Assembly (NCBI GenBank): GCA_029974855.1
Contig: JARKQO010000063.1
Coordinates: 1-15,967 of the forward strand
Direction of reading: 5' to 3'
From: Eubacteriales bacterium
Lineage (GTDB): Bacteria; Bacillota_A; Clostridia; Christensenellales; Aristaeellaceae
DNA length: 15,967 nt
Below, in pieces: positions 7,121 to 13,804 of the stretch. How positions within the stretch are numbered: the stretch's first letter is position 1; the number at the start of each line of letters is the position of its first letter. The position numbers were made by a program, and so were the translations under genes. The notes beneath the pieces were generated by a model that ran no database searches, had not been told where the DNA came from, and saw nothing but the letters and a program-made list of their open reading frames with translations.

Positions 7121-8080
7121 TTACCCTACAAAAAAGACGTCGTCCATGACTTGGGCGGGATCCGGCTCCGGGCTGTTGAGGGCGAACTCGGTGGCGGCTT
7201 CCATTTCGGTGGTGGCCGCCTGTTCAATTTCGTCCAGCTCCTTGCCTTCCGCGACGCCGCTGTTCAGCAGATAGGCCCGAAACGCCTTGATAGGGCAGCG
7301 CTCCATCCAGGCGGCCACCTCCTCCCGGGTGCGGTAGGGCTCCGGGTCCCCGGTCCAATGCCCGCGCCAGCGGTAGGTTTTGCATTCAATGAAGGAGGGA
7401 CCCTCGCCGTTGAGGGCTCGGGCCACCGCGCGGCCCATGGCGGCGTCGATGGCCATCACGTCATTGCCGTCCACGGTTTCCCCGGGCATGTTGTAGCCCG
7501 CCGCCCGCACGGACACGTCCTTGACGCTGGTGGACTGCCACGTGGGCACCGAGATGCCGAAGCCGTTGTTTTCGCAGACGAAAATGACCGGCAGCTTCCA
7601 CAGGGACGCCAGGTTCATGGACTCGTGCACAGTGCCCTGGTTGGCCGCCCCGTCCCCAAAGAAGCTCACGGTAAAGTGCTTCTCGCCCCTCATTTTCTGC
7701 GCCAGCGCGCCCCCCACCGCGATGGGCACGCCCCCGCCCACGATGGCGTTGGCCCCCAGGTTGCCCTTTTCCAGATCCGCGATGTGCATGGAGCCGCCGC
7801 GCCCCTTGCAATATCCCGTGGCCTTGCCCATCAGCTCCGCCAGGGCCCGGTCCAGGGTGGCGCCCTTGGCGATGGCGTGGCCGTGGCCCCGGTGGGTGCT
7901 GGTGATGTAGTCCCGGTCGGTCATCAGGGAACCCACGGTGGCGGCGATGGCCTCCTCGCCGATATACAGGTGTACCGAGCCCCGCAGCTTGTTGGCTTCA
8001 AACAACTGCACGGCTTTCTCCTCAAATTTGCGGATGCGGTTCATGGTTGCGTAAATCAGCAACGCCCGTTCTCTGTCCAC
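7121..8080 (-). CDS. acoA: E1-alpha subunit, acetoin dehydrogenase-like (ThDP-dependent)
   Basis: The 319-residue alpha subunit, which binds thiamine diphosphate and performs the carbon-carbon cleavage step. Visible motifs are VHLYIGEEA (36-44), ITSTHRGHGHAIAKG (59-73), CKGRGGSMHIAD (91-102), NLGANAIVGGGVPIAVG (107-123), and the ThDP-Mg motif from GDGAANQG (142-149) to ENN (170-172). The sequence and length resemble acetoin dehydrogenase AcoA more than the approximately 370-residue Gram-positive PdhA; this is my recollection of the families, not a search. It is the first gene of the left-hand operon, with AGGAGG 8 nt before the ATG. The leader also holds a GC-rich 6-bp hairpin (8109-8124). 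It diverges from the GntR gene across a 103-nt spacer, which suggests control by that regulator. I found no convincing promoter on this strand. Confidence 0.93.
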   Translation of the reverse strand: MDRERALLIYATMNRIRKFEEKAVQLFEANKLRGSVHLYIGEEAIAATVGSLMTDRDYITSTHRGHGHAIAKGATLDRALAELMGKATGYCKGRGGSMHIADLEKGNLGANAIVGGGVPIAVGGALAQKMRGEKHFTVSFFGDGAANQGTVHESMNLASLWKLPVIFVCENNGFGISVPTWQSTSVKDVSVRAAGYNMPGETVDGNDVMAIDAAMGRAVARALNGEGPSFIECKTYRWRGHWTGDPEPYRTREEVAAWMERCPIKAFRAYLLNSGVAEGKELDEIEQAATTEMEAATEFALNSPEPDPAQVMDDVFFVG

Positions 8081-8108
8081 GGAAACACCCTCCTACTCCT
8101 TTGCGCGG

Positions 8109-8124
8109 CCCCGGGCCGCCGGGG
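8109..8124 (-). other. GC-rich hairpin in the leader of the dehydrogenase operon
   Basis: CCCCGG (8109-8114) and CCGGGG (8119-8124) pair around a 4-nt loop, about 15 nt upstream of the AGGAGG of the E1-alpha gene. It has no T-tract, so it is not a terminator on either strand. It may only reflect base composition, or it may affect translation or mRNA stability of the operon. Confidence 0.3.
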
Positions 8125-8128
8125 ATCG

Positions 8129-8157
8129 TTGTATTGCAAGCATCGATATGGTATCAT
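8129..8157 (+). promoter_or_regulatory. Probable gntR promoter with a palindromic element over the -10
   Basis: TTGTAT (8129-8134), a 17-nt spacer and TATCAT (8152-8157, five of six matches to TATAAT) make a plausible sigma-70-type promoter 27 nt before the GntR start. The -10 lies inside the imperfect palindrome ATGGTATCAT (8148-8157; four of the five base pairs are complementary). FCD-type GntR proteins bind short GT...AC palindromes of this style, so autoregulation is reasonable. Both the promoter and the operator are inferences from pattern. Confidence 0.5.
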
Positions 8158-8183
8158 GGGGAAAACGCCAAGTGAGGTCCGCC

Positions 8184-8885
8184 ATGCTGACACCCCTGAA
8201 AAAAACGAAGCTCCACGAGCAGGTTATAAAGCAGCTCATGGATCTGATCCTCTCCGGCGAGCTGAAGGCCGGGGACCATCTGCCCACGGAGCGGGAGCTT
8301 TCCGCGCAGCTTGGGGTAAGCCGCACCGCCATCCGGGAAGCCCTGGCGCAGATGGAGCGCGGAGGCTATCTGCAAACCCGGGCCGACGGCGGAGCCACCG
8401 TGCGGGAGGTCACCTTCGAGACCATTTTGCCCTATGTGAGCGGCGTGCTGGGCGCGGACCGCCGCCTACTTGCGGACCTGTTGGGCGTGCGCAAGCTGCT
8501 GGAGGCGGAAATGGCCAGCGATGCGGCCAAGAACATCACCTCCGAGAAGGCGGAGCGGCTCCGGGCCCTGGCGGATCAGTTTTCCGCCGAGATCCGGGAG
8601 GGAAAAACCGGCCTTTCCGCCGATAACCGCTTCCACAGCTGCATCGCCGAGCTGGCCCAGAACAGCGCCATGCAGCTGATCAACGAGATGTGCTCCGGCC
8701 TGCTGTCCGATACCCGGCTGGCGACCCTGCGGGTGCCCCAGCACCGGGCCCAGACCATTCAGGACCATTATGGCATCTGCGAGGCCATCGCGGCGGGGGA
8801 CCCGCAGCTGGCCGCCTCCCGTATGCGGGAGCATCTGACCCGGGCGCACCGGGTGCTGCTGGCCTCCGGCGAGCCCGGCGCGTAA
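8184..8885 (+). CDS. GntR-family transcriptional regulator, FCD (FadR/PdhR-type) subfamily
   Basis: A 233-residue repressor or activator with an N-terminal winged helix-turn-helix (about 8-75: LHEQVIKQLMDLILSGELKAG, then LPTERELSAQLGVSRTAIREAL, the GntR signature) and a C-terminal all-helical FCD ligand-binding domain (about 95-225). The FCD metal ligands fit D147, H151, H195 and H217, so a small carboxylate bound through a metal is a likely effector, as in PdhR or LldR. The ATG at 8184 has GAGG 6 nt upstream; an in-frame ATG at 8148 lies on the promoter and adds no family sequence. It is divergent from the dehydrogenase operon and convergent with the ligase alpha gene. By position it probably controls the dehydrogenase operon and perhaps both flanking units. 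The effector is unknown. Confidence 0.93.
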   Translation: MLTPLKKTKLHEQVIKQLMDLILSGELKAGDHLPTERELSAQLGVSRTAIREALAQMERGGYLQTRADGGATVREVTFETILPYVSGVLGADRRLLADLLGVRKLLEAEMASDAAKNITSEKAERLRALADQFSAEIREGKTGLSADNRFHSCIAELAQNSAMQLINEMCSGLLSDTRLATLRVPQHRAQTIQDHYGICEAIAAGDPQLAASRMREHLTRAHRVLLASGEPGA

Positions 8886-8922
8886 GCGGATACGCAACGG
8901 CGCGCGATAACTCCTGCCCCAC

Positions 8923-8950
8923 GCCCCGGCGCATGCCGCCGGGGCTTTTT
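8923..8950 (+). terminator. Rho-independent terminator of the GntR gene
   Basis: A 9-bp perfect GC stem (GCCCCGGCG at 8923-8931 with its complement at 8937-8945), a 5-nt loop and TTTTT (8946-8950) stand 38 nt after the GntR stop codon. The T-tract overlaps the stop codon of the convergent ligase alpha gene (8949-8951). No T-tract exists on the other strand, so it acts for plus-strand transcription only. Confidence 0.88.
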
Positions 8951-9824
8951 AGCGGATGCCCAGGCCCTGTAAAATGTCGCCAATCTGGTAGGTGCTCTCG
9001 GCAATGTACGCGCCCGCGGCCCGCAGCGCGCTTTCCTTGCTCTGGGCGCTGCCGGTGCCGTCCGCCGCCACGATGGCCCCGGCATGGCCCATGGACCTGC
9101 CCTTGGGCGCGTTCTTACCCGCGATGAACGCCACAACGGGCTTGGCGCTGTGCTCCATCAGGTACGCCGCCGCCAACTCCTCCTCGTTTCCGCCGATTTC
9201 CCCGATCATCACGATGGCTTTGGTTTCGGGGTCGGCCTCAAAATCGGGCAGCAGGTCCACAAAGGTGGAGCCGGGGATCATATCCCCGCCCACGCCGATG
9301 GCGGTGGAGATGCCGATGCCAAGCTCCGTCAGGCGGAAGGCCGTTTCATAGCCGTTGGTGGCGCTGCGCGTCATCAGCCCTACGCCGCCCTGGGTGAAAA
9401 TCCTGTGGGCCATAAAGCCCGCCTTGGATTTGCCCGGGGAAATGATGCCGAAGGAATTGGGGCCGAAGAGCCTGAGCCCCTTTTGCCGCGCCAGGGCATA
9501 GCAGCGCATCATGTCATGCACGGGCACATGCTCGGCGATGGTCATGATCAGCGGCACCCCCGCGTCGCAGGCCTCATATACCCCCGCCGCCGTAAACCTG
9601 GCGGGCACGAAGAGGACCGTGGCGTTGGCCCGGGTGGCTTCCATGGCCTCCTTGACGGTGTTGTACACGGGCACGCCCAGCACATCCTGCCCCGCCTTGC
9701 CGGGGGTGACCCCGGCCACCACGTTTACCCCATAGTCCAGCATCTGCCGGGTATGGAAGGTGCCCTCGCGGCCCGTGATGCCCTGCACCATCAGGCGCGT
9801 GTTTTGATCCACCAAAATGCTCAT
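8949..9824 (-). CDS. Succinyl-CoA synthetase alpha-like subunit of an ADP-forming acyl-CoA ligase
   Basis: The 291-residue alpha subunit, which carries CoA binding and the phosphohistidine of a SucCD-type ligase interconverting acyl-CoA + ADP + Pi with acid + CoA + ATP. The N-terminal CoA-binding fold has QGITGREGTFHT (14-25), GEIGG lies near 208-212, and the phospho-acceptor is H247 in KGRSMGHAGAI. Several normally strict SucD stretches are altered: GPNSFGIISPG where GPNCPGIITPG is usual, and MTRSATNGYE where a SRSGTLTYE-like segment is usual. The fold and catalysis look intact, but the acid may not be succinate. Candidates are acetate, malate, sulfoacetate or another short acid. It lies 23 nt after the beta gene, with GGAGGAGGG before the ATG. 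I withhold the symbol sucD because of the substrate doubt. Confidence 0.88.
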   Translation of the reverse strand: MSILVDQNTRLMVQGITGREGTFHTRQMLDYGVNVVAGVTPGKAGQDVLGVPVYNTVKEAMEATRANATVLFVPARFTAAGVYEACDAGVPLIMTIAEHVPVHDMMRCYALARQKGLRLFGPNSFGIISPGKSKAGFMAHRIFTQGGVGLMTRSATNGYETAFRLTELGIGISTAIGVGGDMIPGSTFVDLLPDFEADPETKAIVMIGEIGGNEEELAAAYLMEHSAKPVVAFIAGKNAPKGRSMGHAGAIVAADGTGSAQSKESALRAAGAYIAESTYQIGDILQGLGIR

Positions 9825-9847
9825 GGGTGCTCACCCTCCTCCGCCGG

Positions 9848-10999
9848 TCAGGCCTGGCGCTTTTGGGCCAGAATGTCAACGGCGTCCGGGATACTGCCGG
9901 CCGTTGTGATCTGGTCGGAAACGCGCTGTACGATTTCCATGGCGCACTCCTTGTTGGTGCCCTCCATGCGGATCACCACCGTCTTTTTCTCCGGCTGCTC
10001 CAAAAGCGCCAGCCGCACGCCCTCCACCACCTCGTCGCAGCGGGTGATTCCGCCGAAGATGCAGATCAGCAGCGTGTGCACCCGGCCGGAGGAAAGCAGA
10101 ATGCGCACCGCTTCCTTGATGCGCTCCGAGGTGGCCCCGCCGCCCAGGTCCAAGGCGGCGGCTACGGCCATGCCCTTTTGGGCCAGCAGGTCGATGCAGC
10201 TCATCAACAGGCCGGAGCCGTTGCTCATCACGACGATGTCGCCCTCTTCCTCCACGGGGATATAGAGGAAGTCGTATTTCCGGGCTTCCAGCACCAGCGG
10301 GTCCTCCTGGAGATGGTCCCGGCAGGCCACGATGTCCGGCAGCTTGCATAAGGCCGAATCGTCGATGTCGATCTTGCCGTCCAGCGCCACCAGGTCTCCG
10401 GCCTCGTCCGTGGCCAGGGGGTTGATTTCCACCAGCAAAGCGTTGTAATCGGTAAAGAGCCGGTAAAGGTTCCGCACCATGGCCCCGAAGGGCTGCCGGC
10501 AGCTTTTGTCCGCGCCGGTCACATCCAGCAGATAGTCGATGTGGTAGTCCTGCACCCCCACAAAGGGGTTCACCGTCGCCCTGGCGATGGCCCCGGGGTC
10601 GGTTTTGGCGGTTTCCTCGATCTCCATGCCGCCCTTGGCCGAGAAGATGATCATGGGGGATTTGGAGCCCCTGTCCAGCAAAATGGACAGGTACCACTCC
10701 CGGGTGATCTCCGCCTTTTCCACGATCAGCAGCTCACGGGCCGTCAGCCCCCGGATGTCCTTGAACAGCAACTCCCGCGCCCGGGCGATAGCCTCTTCCT
10801 CGCTGTCCGCAAACTGGATGCCTCCCGCCTTGCCCCGCCCGCCGATCTGCACTTGGGCCTTGATCACAACCGGATACCGAAGGCCCGCCGCTTTCACGTT
10901 TTCCGGTATGGTGGCCAGCGTATCCACCACGCAGCCCTTTTTCACCGGCAGGCCGTACTTGGCGAACAGCTCCTTTGCCTGATATTCCAGCAGTTTCAA
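9848..10999 (-). CDS. Succinyl-CoA synthetase beta-like subunit (ATP-grasp), TTG start
   Basis: The 383-residue beta subunit, giving the nucleotide-binding ATP-grasp domain and part of the acid site. It shows KLLEYQAKELFAKYGLP at the N-terminus, KAQVQIGGRGKAGG (48-61), the magnesium/nucleotide region EINPLATDEAGDLVALDGKIDIDD, then a C-terminal ligase domain with ALDLGGGATSE, IFGGITRCD and IRMEGTNKE. All are variants of standard SucC motifs. The start is a TTG at 10999: AAGGAGG stands 8 nt upstream and the frame meets a TGA a little further up with no ATG between. It follows the aldehyde dehydrogenase by 33 nt and precedes the alpha subunit by 23 nt, so the three form one unit that can link an aldehyde, its CoA thioester and ATP. 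The exact acid is unknown. Confidence 0.9.
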   Translation of the reverse strand: MKLLEYQAKELFAKYGLPVKKGCVVDTLATIPENVKAAGLRYPVVIKAQVQIGGRGKAGGIQFADSEEEAIARARELLFKDIRGLTARELLIVEKAEITREWYLSILLDRGSKSPMIIFSAKGGMEIEETAKTDPGAIARATVNPFVGVQDYHIDYLLDVTGADKSCRQPFGAMVRNLYRLFTDYNALLVEINPLATDEAGDLVALDGKIDIDDSALCKLPDIVACRDHLQEDPLVLEARKYDFLYIPVEEEGDIVVMSNGSGLLMSCIDLLAQKGMAVAAALDLGGGATSERIKEAVRILLSSGRVHTLLICIFGGITRCDEVVEGVRLALLEQPEKKTVVIRMEGTNKECAMEIVQRVSDQITTAGSIPDAVDILAQKRQA

Positions 11000-11032
11000 C
11001 CTGCGTCCCTCCTTCCTGCCGGGGCAAACTCG

Positions 11033-12400
11033 TCATTCGCTCCAGATTTCCTCATCCGTGGGCTGCCGCCACGAGGGCTTTTCAAAGGCGATGCGCTGGG
11101 TGTTGTAAAAATGTCTGTAGGAGAGGTTTTCGCTGATGGAATTGTTGCCCCAGCTGCCACAGCCCAAGGTGGTGGTGGGGCTCAGGCCGTTGGCGAACGC
11201 CCCGCCGTTCATGGTGGCGCAGCTTTGGTTCACCAGCACCCGGCTCACCGGCAGGTGCAAGCCCGCGTACACCAGACGCTCCCGGTTGTTGGACTGGATG
11301 GAAACCGAATGCCCGGCGCCCTCGTACAGCAGGTTCCGCCTGGCGATCTCCACGGCTTCCTCCCAGGTGTCATAGGCATAGGCGCTCATGAAGGGGCACA
11401 TCTTCTCCTTGCTGAGCACATCCTCCGCGCCGGCCTTTTCCGCCTTCACGATGACCAGCTTCGTGCCCTGGGGCACCTGCACGCCCGCGGCGGCGGCCAG
11501 CTTCTCCACGTCCTGCCCCACCAGGTGCTTGTTCATCACCCCCCCCGGAAAGATGGCGTTCCGCCACAATTCCACCTCCGCCGGGTCCTGGGTGTAGTAC
11601 GCGCCCTGCTTGATAAACTCGTCCATGATCCGGCTGTAGGTGGCCCGGGGCGCGATGATGGTCTGGTCGGCGGAGCAGATGATGCCGTTGTCAAAGATGC
11701 GGGAGGCCACGGCCTTGGTCACGGCGGCGGGGATGTCGATGTCGTCGTCGTAAATGCCCTGCACATTGCCCGGCCCCACCCCAAAGCTGGGCTTGCCGGA
11801 GGAATAGGCGCTTTTGACCATGGCGCTGCCGCCGGTGGCCACCACGATGTCGCAGGCGCTCATGAGCATCTGGGTCATCTCCACAGACGAATCCTCCAGG
11901 GTCAGGAAGATATCCTTGGGGCAGCCCAGCTTTTCAAATTCCGCGTCGAACAGCTCCTTGACCCGGGCCGTGCAGCGCAGGCCCCGGGGATGCGGGGCCA
12001 CGATGATGGTGTTGGCGGATTTGACGGCGAACATCGCGTTGCACATGGGGGTTACGATGGGGTTGGTGCAGGGCAGCACCGCGCACACCACGCCCATGGG
12101 CTTGGCGATCTCCACAAGCCCCTCCTCGGGTATCTCCCGCAGCACCCCCACGGTTTTTTTGCCCTTCAGCGCGTTCCAGATGATGCGGGCCTTGCCCTTG
12201 TTCTTAGTGACCTTGTTCTCGTACACGCCCATGCGGGTCTCTTCCACAGCCAGTTGGGCCAGCGGCTCCGCGTTGTCATAGACCGCCTTGGCCATGGCGC
12301 GCACGACGGCGTCCAGCTGTTGCTGCGTATAGCCTTCCAATACCGCCTGGGCCTTGCGGCTGCGGGCCACCAGCGCCTGGATCGCTTCCCTGTTTTCCAT
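11033..12400 (-). CDS. CoA-acylating aldehyde dehydrogenase
   Basis: A 455-residue enzyme that interconverts an aldehyde + CoA + NAD(P)+ with an acyl-CoA + NAD(P)H. It resembles the EutE/AdhE N-terminal/CoA-dependent succinate-semialdehyde dehydrogenase group. The catalytic cysteine is C242 in FDNGIICSADQTII (236-249). GVVCAVLPCTNP (103-114) and ATGGSAMVKSAY (188-199) belong to the coenzyme-binding part, and LGCGSWGNN is the usual late motif. There is no iron alcohol dehydrogenase domain, so it is not AdhE. I chose the ATG at 12400: AGGAGG lies exactly 8 nt upstream, whereas the in-frame GTG at 12407-12409 overlaps that site. Substrate options are acetaldehyde, succinate semialdehyde or sulfoacetaldehyde. 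The neighbours (acetoin-type complex and ADP-forming ligase) make acetaldehyde the simplest guess. Confidence 0.9.
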   Translation of the reverse strand: MENREAIQALVARSRKAQAVLEGYTQQQLDAVVRAMAKAVYDNAEPLAQLAVEETRMGVYENKVTKNKGKARIIWNALKGKKTVGVLREIPEEGLVEIAKPMGVVCAVLPCTNPIVTPMCNAMFAVKSANTIIVAPHPRGLRCTARVKELFDAEFEKLGCPKDIFLTLEDSSVEMTQMLMSACDIVVATGGSAMVKSAYSSGKPSFGVGPGNVQGIYDDDIDIPAAVTKAVASRIFDNGIICSADQTIIAPRATYSRIMDEFIKQGAYYTQDPAEVELWRNAIFPGGVMNKHLVGQDVEKLAAAAGVQVPQGTKLVIVKAEKAGAEDVLSKEKMCPFMSAYAYDTWEEAVEIARRNLLYEGAGHSVSIQSNNRERLVYAGLHLPVSRVLVNQSCATMNGGAFANGLSPTTTLGCGSWGNNSISENLSYRHFYNTQRIAFEKPSWRQPTDEEIWSE

Positions 12401-12402
12401 GT

Positions 12403-12414
12403 GGATCACCTCCT
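12403..12414 (-). promoter_or_regulatory. Ribosome binding site with 12-nt match to the 16S rRNA 3' end
   Basis: On the minus strand the bases read AGGAGGTGATCC, which is the full complement of the conserved 16S 3' tail (GGATCACCTCCT). AGGAGG is 8 nt from the ATG of the aldehyde dehydrogenase. This decides the start codon and predicts very strong ribosome recruitment. Confidence 0.8.
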
Positions 12415-12512
12415 GTTACATCGTTTTTGGCATCACAAAATAGAACAAGAGGATACGTTCCCCCCTGCCTGTTGCCTGTGTGGCGGGTTGGCAGCCGCAC
12501 TCCCCGGCGGAA

Positions 12513-12526
12513 AGGGCGGCGGCCCT
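12513..12526 (-). other. Weak hairpin after the malic enzyme gene
   Basis: AGGGC and GCCCT (5 bp, 4-nt loop) followed by only three T on the minus strand stand 7 nt after the malic enzyme stop. It is too weak to call a terminator, but could attenuate or partly separate the malic enzyme from the three genes that follow. The rest of the 133-nt spacer turns A/T-richer near the aldehyde dehydrogenase; I see no clear promoter there. Confidence 0.3.
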
Positions 12527-12533
12527 GGTTGGG

Positions 12534-13706
12534 TCAGATCCGCGCTACGCTGCTGCTGCGGGCGGCATCGGCCACCGCTTTGGCCACCGTGGTGGCGACG
12601 CGCGGGTCAAAGGGCGCGGGAATCACATACCCCGGGCTCAGCTCGTTGTCGGCCACCAGCCCGGCGATGGCATAGGCCGCGGCGATCTTCATCTCGTCGT
12701 TGATATCGCTGGCGCGCACATCCAGCGCGCCCCGGAATCTCCCCGGAAACGCAAGCACGTTGTTGATCTGGTTGGCAAAGTCCGAGCGCCCGGTGCCCAC
12801 CACGGCGGCCCCGGCCTTGAGGGCCAGATCGGGCATGATCTCGGGGGTGGGGTTGCTCATGGCAAACACGATGGGGTCCTTGTTCATGGCGCGGACCATG
12901 TCCTCGGTTACGATGCCCGGACCGGAAACGCCGATGAGGATATCCGCGCCCTTCAGCGCGTCGGCGATGGAGCCCTTTTTCATCTGCCGGTTGGAAATCT
13001 TCGCCATTTCGGCCTTGGCGGGGTTCAGCCCGTCGCGCCCTTCCCAGATGGCGCCCTGCCGGTCGCACAAAATCACGTTCTTCAGCCCCATGTTCATCAG
13101 CAGCTTGGTGCAGGCCACGCCGGCCGCCCCCGCGCCCACGACCACGCATTCCTGCTCCGCCAGGTTCCGCCCGGTGACCTTGAGGGCGTTGATCATGGCT
13201 GCGGCGGTCACCACCGCGGTGCCGTGCTGGTCGTCATGAAAAATCGGGATATCGCAAAGGGCCTTCAGCTTTTCCTCGATCTCGAAGCAGCGGGGGGCGG
13301 AGATGTCCTCCAGGTTCACGCCGCCAAGGCTGCCGCTGATCAGGTACACCGTGCGGACGATATCGTCCACTTCCTTGGATTTGACGCACAGCGGTATGGC
13401 GTCCACATCGCCAAAGGCCTTGAACAGCACGCACTTGCCTTCCATCACCGGCATGCCCGCCTCGGGGCCGATATCCCCAAGGCCCAGCACCGCCGTACCG
13501 TCCGTGACCACGGCCACGGTGTTCCAGCGGCGGGTGAGCTCATAGCTCTTGGTTACGTCCTTTTGGATTTCCAGGCAGGGCTCGGCCACGCCGGGGGTAT
13601 AGGCCAGGGAAAGGTCCTCCTTGGTCTTGACGGGCACGGTGGTCACAACCTCGATTTTGCCCTTCCATTCGTAATGCTTGCGCAGGCTCTCCGCTCGGTA
13701 GTCCAT
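12534..13706 (-). CDS. Malic enzyme, short NAD(P)-dependent form
   Basis: A 390-residue oxidative decarboxylase turning malate into pyruvate and CO2 with NAD(P) reduction. The catalytic tyrosine Y36 is in LSLAYTPGVA, the lysine-containing MPVMEGKCVLFKAFG is at 85-99, the metal-binding FHDDQHGTAVV at 156-166, and the nucleotide fold VVVGAGAAGVA at 188-198. SNPTPEIMPD is the usual late substrate-side motif. The length matches the short bacterial form without a phosphotransacetylase domain. The ATG at 13706 has GGAGGAAAG upstream; an upstream in-frame ATG (13751) adds a tail without family sequence. It follows the ribokinase-like gene by 80 nt and has its own possible promoter in that gap. Cofactor preference (NAD or NADP) cannot be told by eye. 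Confidence 0.94.
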   Translation of the reverse strand: MDYRAESLRKHYEWKGKIEVVTTVPVKTKEDLSLAYTPGVAEPCLEIQKDVTKSYELTRRWNTVAVVTDGTAVLGLGDIGPEAGMPVMEGKCVLFKAFGDVDAIPLCVKSKEVDDIVRTVYLISGSLGGVNLEDISAPRCFEIEEKLKALCDIPIFHDDQHGTAVVTAAAMINALKVTGRNLAEQECVVVGAGAAGVACTKLLMNMGLKNVILCDRQGAIWEGRDGLNPAKAEMAKISNRQMKKGSIADALKGADILIGVSGPGIVTEDMVRAMNKDPIVFAMSNPTPEIMPDLALKAGAAVVGTGRSDFANQINNVLAFPGRFRGALDVRASDINDEMKIAAAYAIAGLVADNELSPGYVIPAPFDPRVATTVAKAVADAARSSSVARI

Positions 13707-13741
13707 TTCGCTTTCCTCCGATGTGCAGCGTTCATGGGCCC

Positions 13742-13770
13742 ATCTTACCATCTAGGTTTTGGGAGCGCAA
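13742..13770 (-). promoter_or_regulatory. Candidate promoter of the malic enzyme gene
   Basis: On the minus strand TTGCGC (13765-13770) and TAAGAT (13742-13747) are separated by 17 nt, with a start site expected near 13735 and a ribosome binding site shortly after. The matches are only moderate (three and four of six). Its place directly downstream of the 27-bp palindrome adds some weight. Confidence 0.4.
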
Positions 13771-13777
13771 GGGCTTT

Positions 13778-13804
13778 GGGAATGGTTTATAATAAACCAT
13801 TCCC
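13778..13804 (-). repeat. 27-bp perfect inverted repeat overlapping the ribokinase-like stop codon
   Basis: Two 13-nt arms (13778-13790 and 13792-13804) are exact inverse complements around a single central base. The core is A/T-rich (TTTAT/ATAAA), with GGGAATGG and CCATTCCC outside. One arm encodes the last codons of the ribokinase-like gene. There is no T-tract on either side. It can be read as a regulatory operator for the malic enzyme promoter, whose -35 lies 7 nt away, or as an RNA hairpin that ends or protects the upstream transcript. Confidence 0.75.

Noticed and set aside
8949..12400. Sulfoacetate degradation unit (ligase plus sulfoacetaldehyde dehydrogenase)
   Set aside because: The enzyme families could fit, but no sulfonate transporter, sulfite-releasing lyase or sulfite-handling gene is visible, so I keep it only as an alternative substrate.
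12407..12409. GTG as start of the aldehyde dehydrogenase
   Set aside because: It overlaps the ribosome binding site itself; the ATG at 12400 is at the proper 8-nt distance.
10541..12703. 720-codon open frame on the plus strand
   Set aside because: It lies antisense to three conserved genes, has a composition rich in His, Gly and Ala with no recognisable domain, and is expected from GC-rich codon usage on the other strand.
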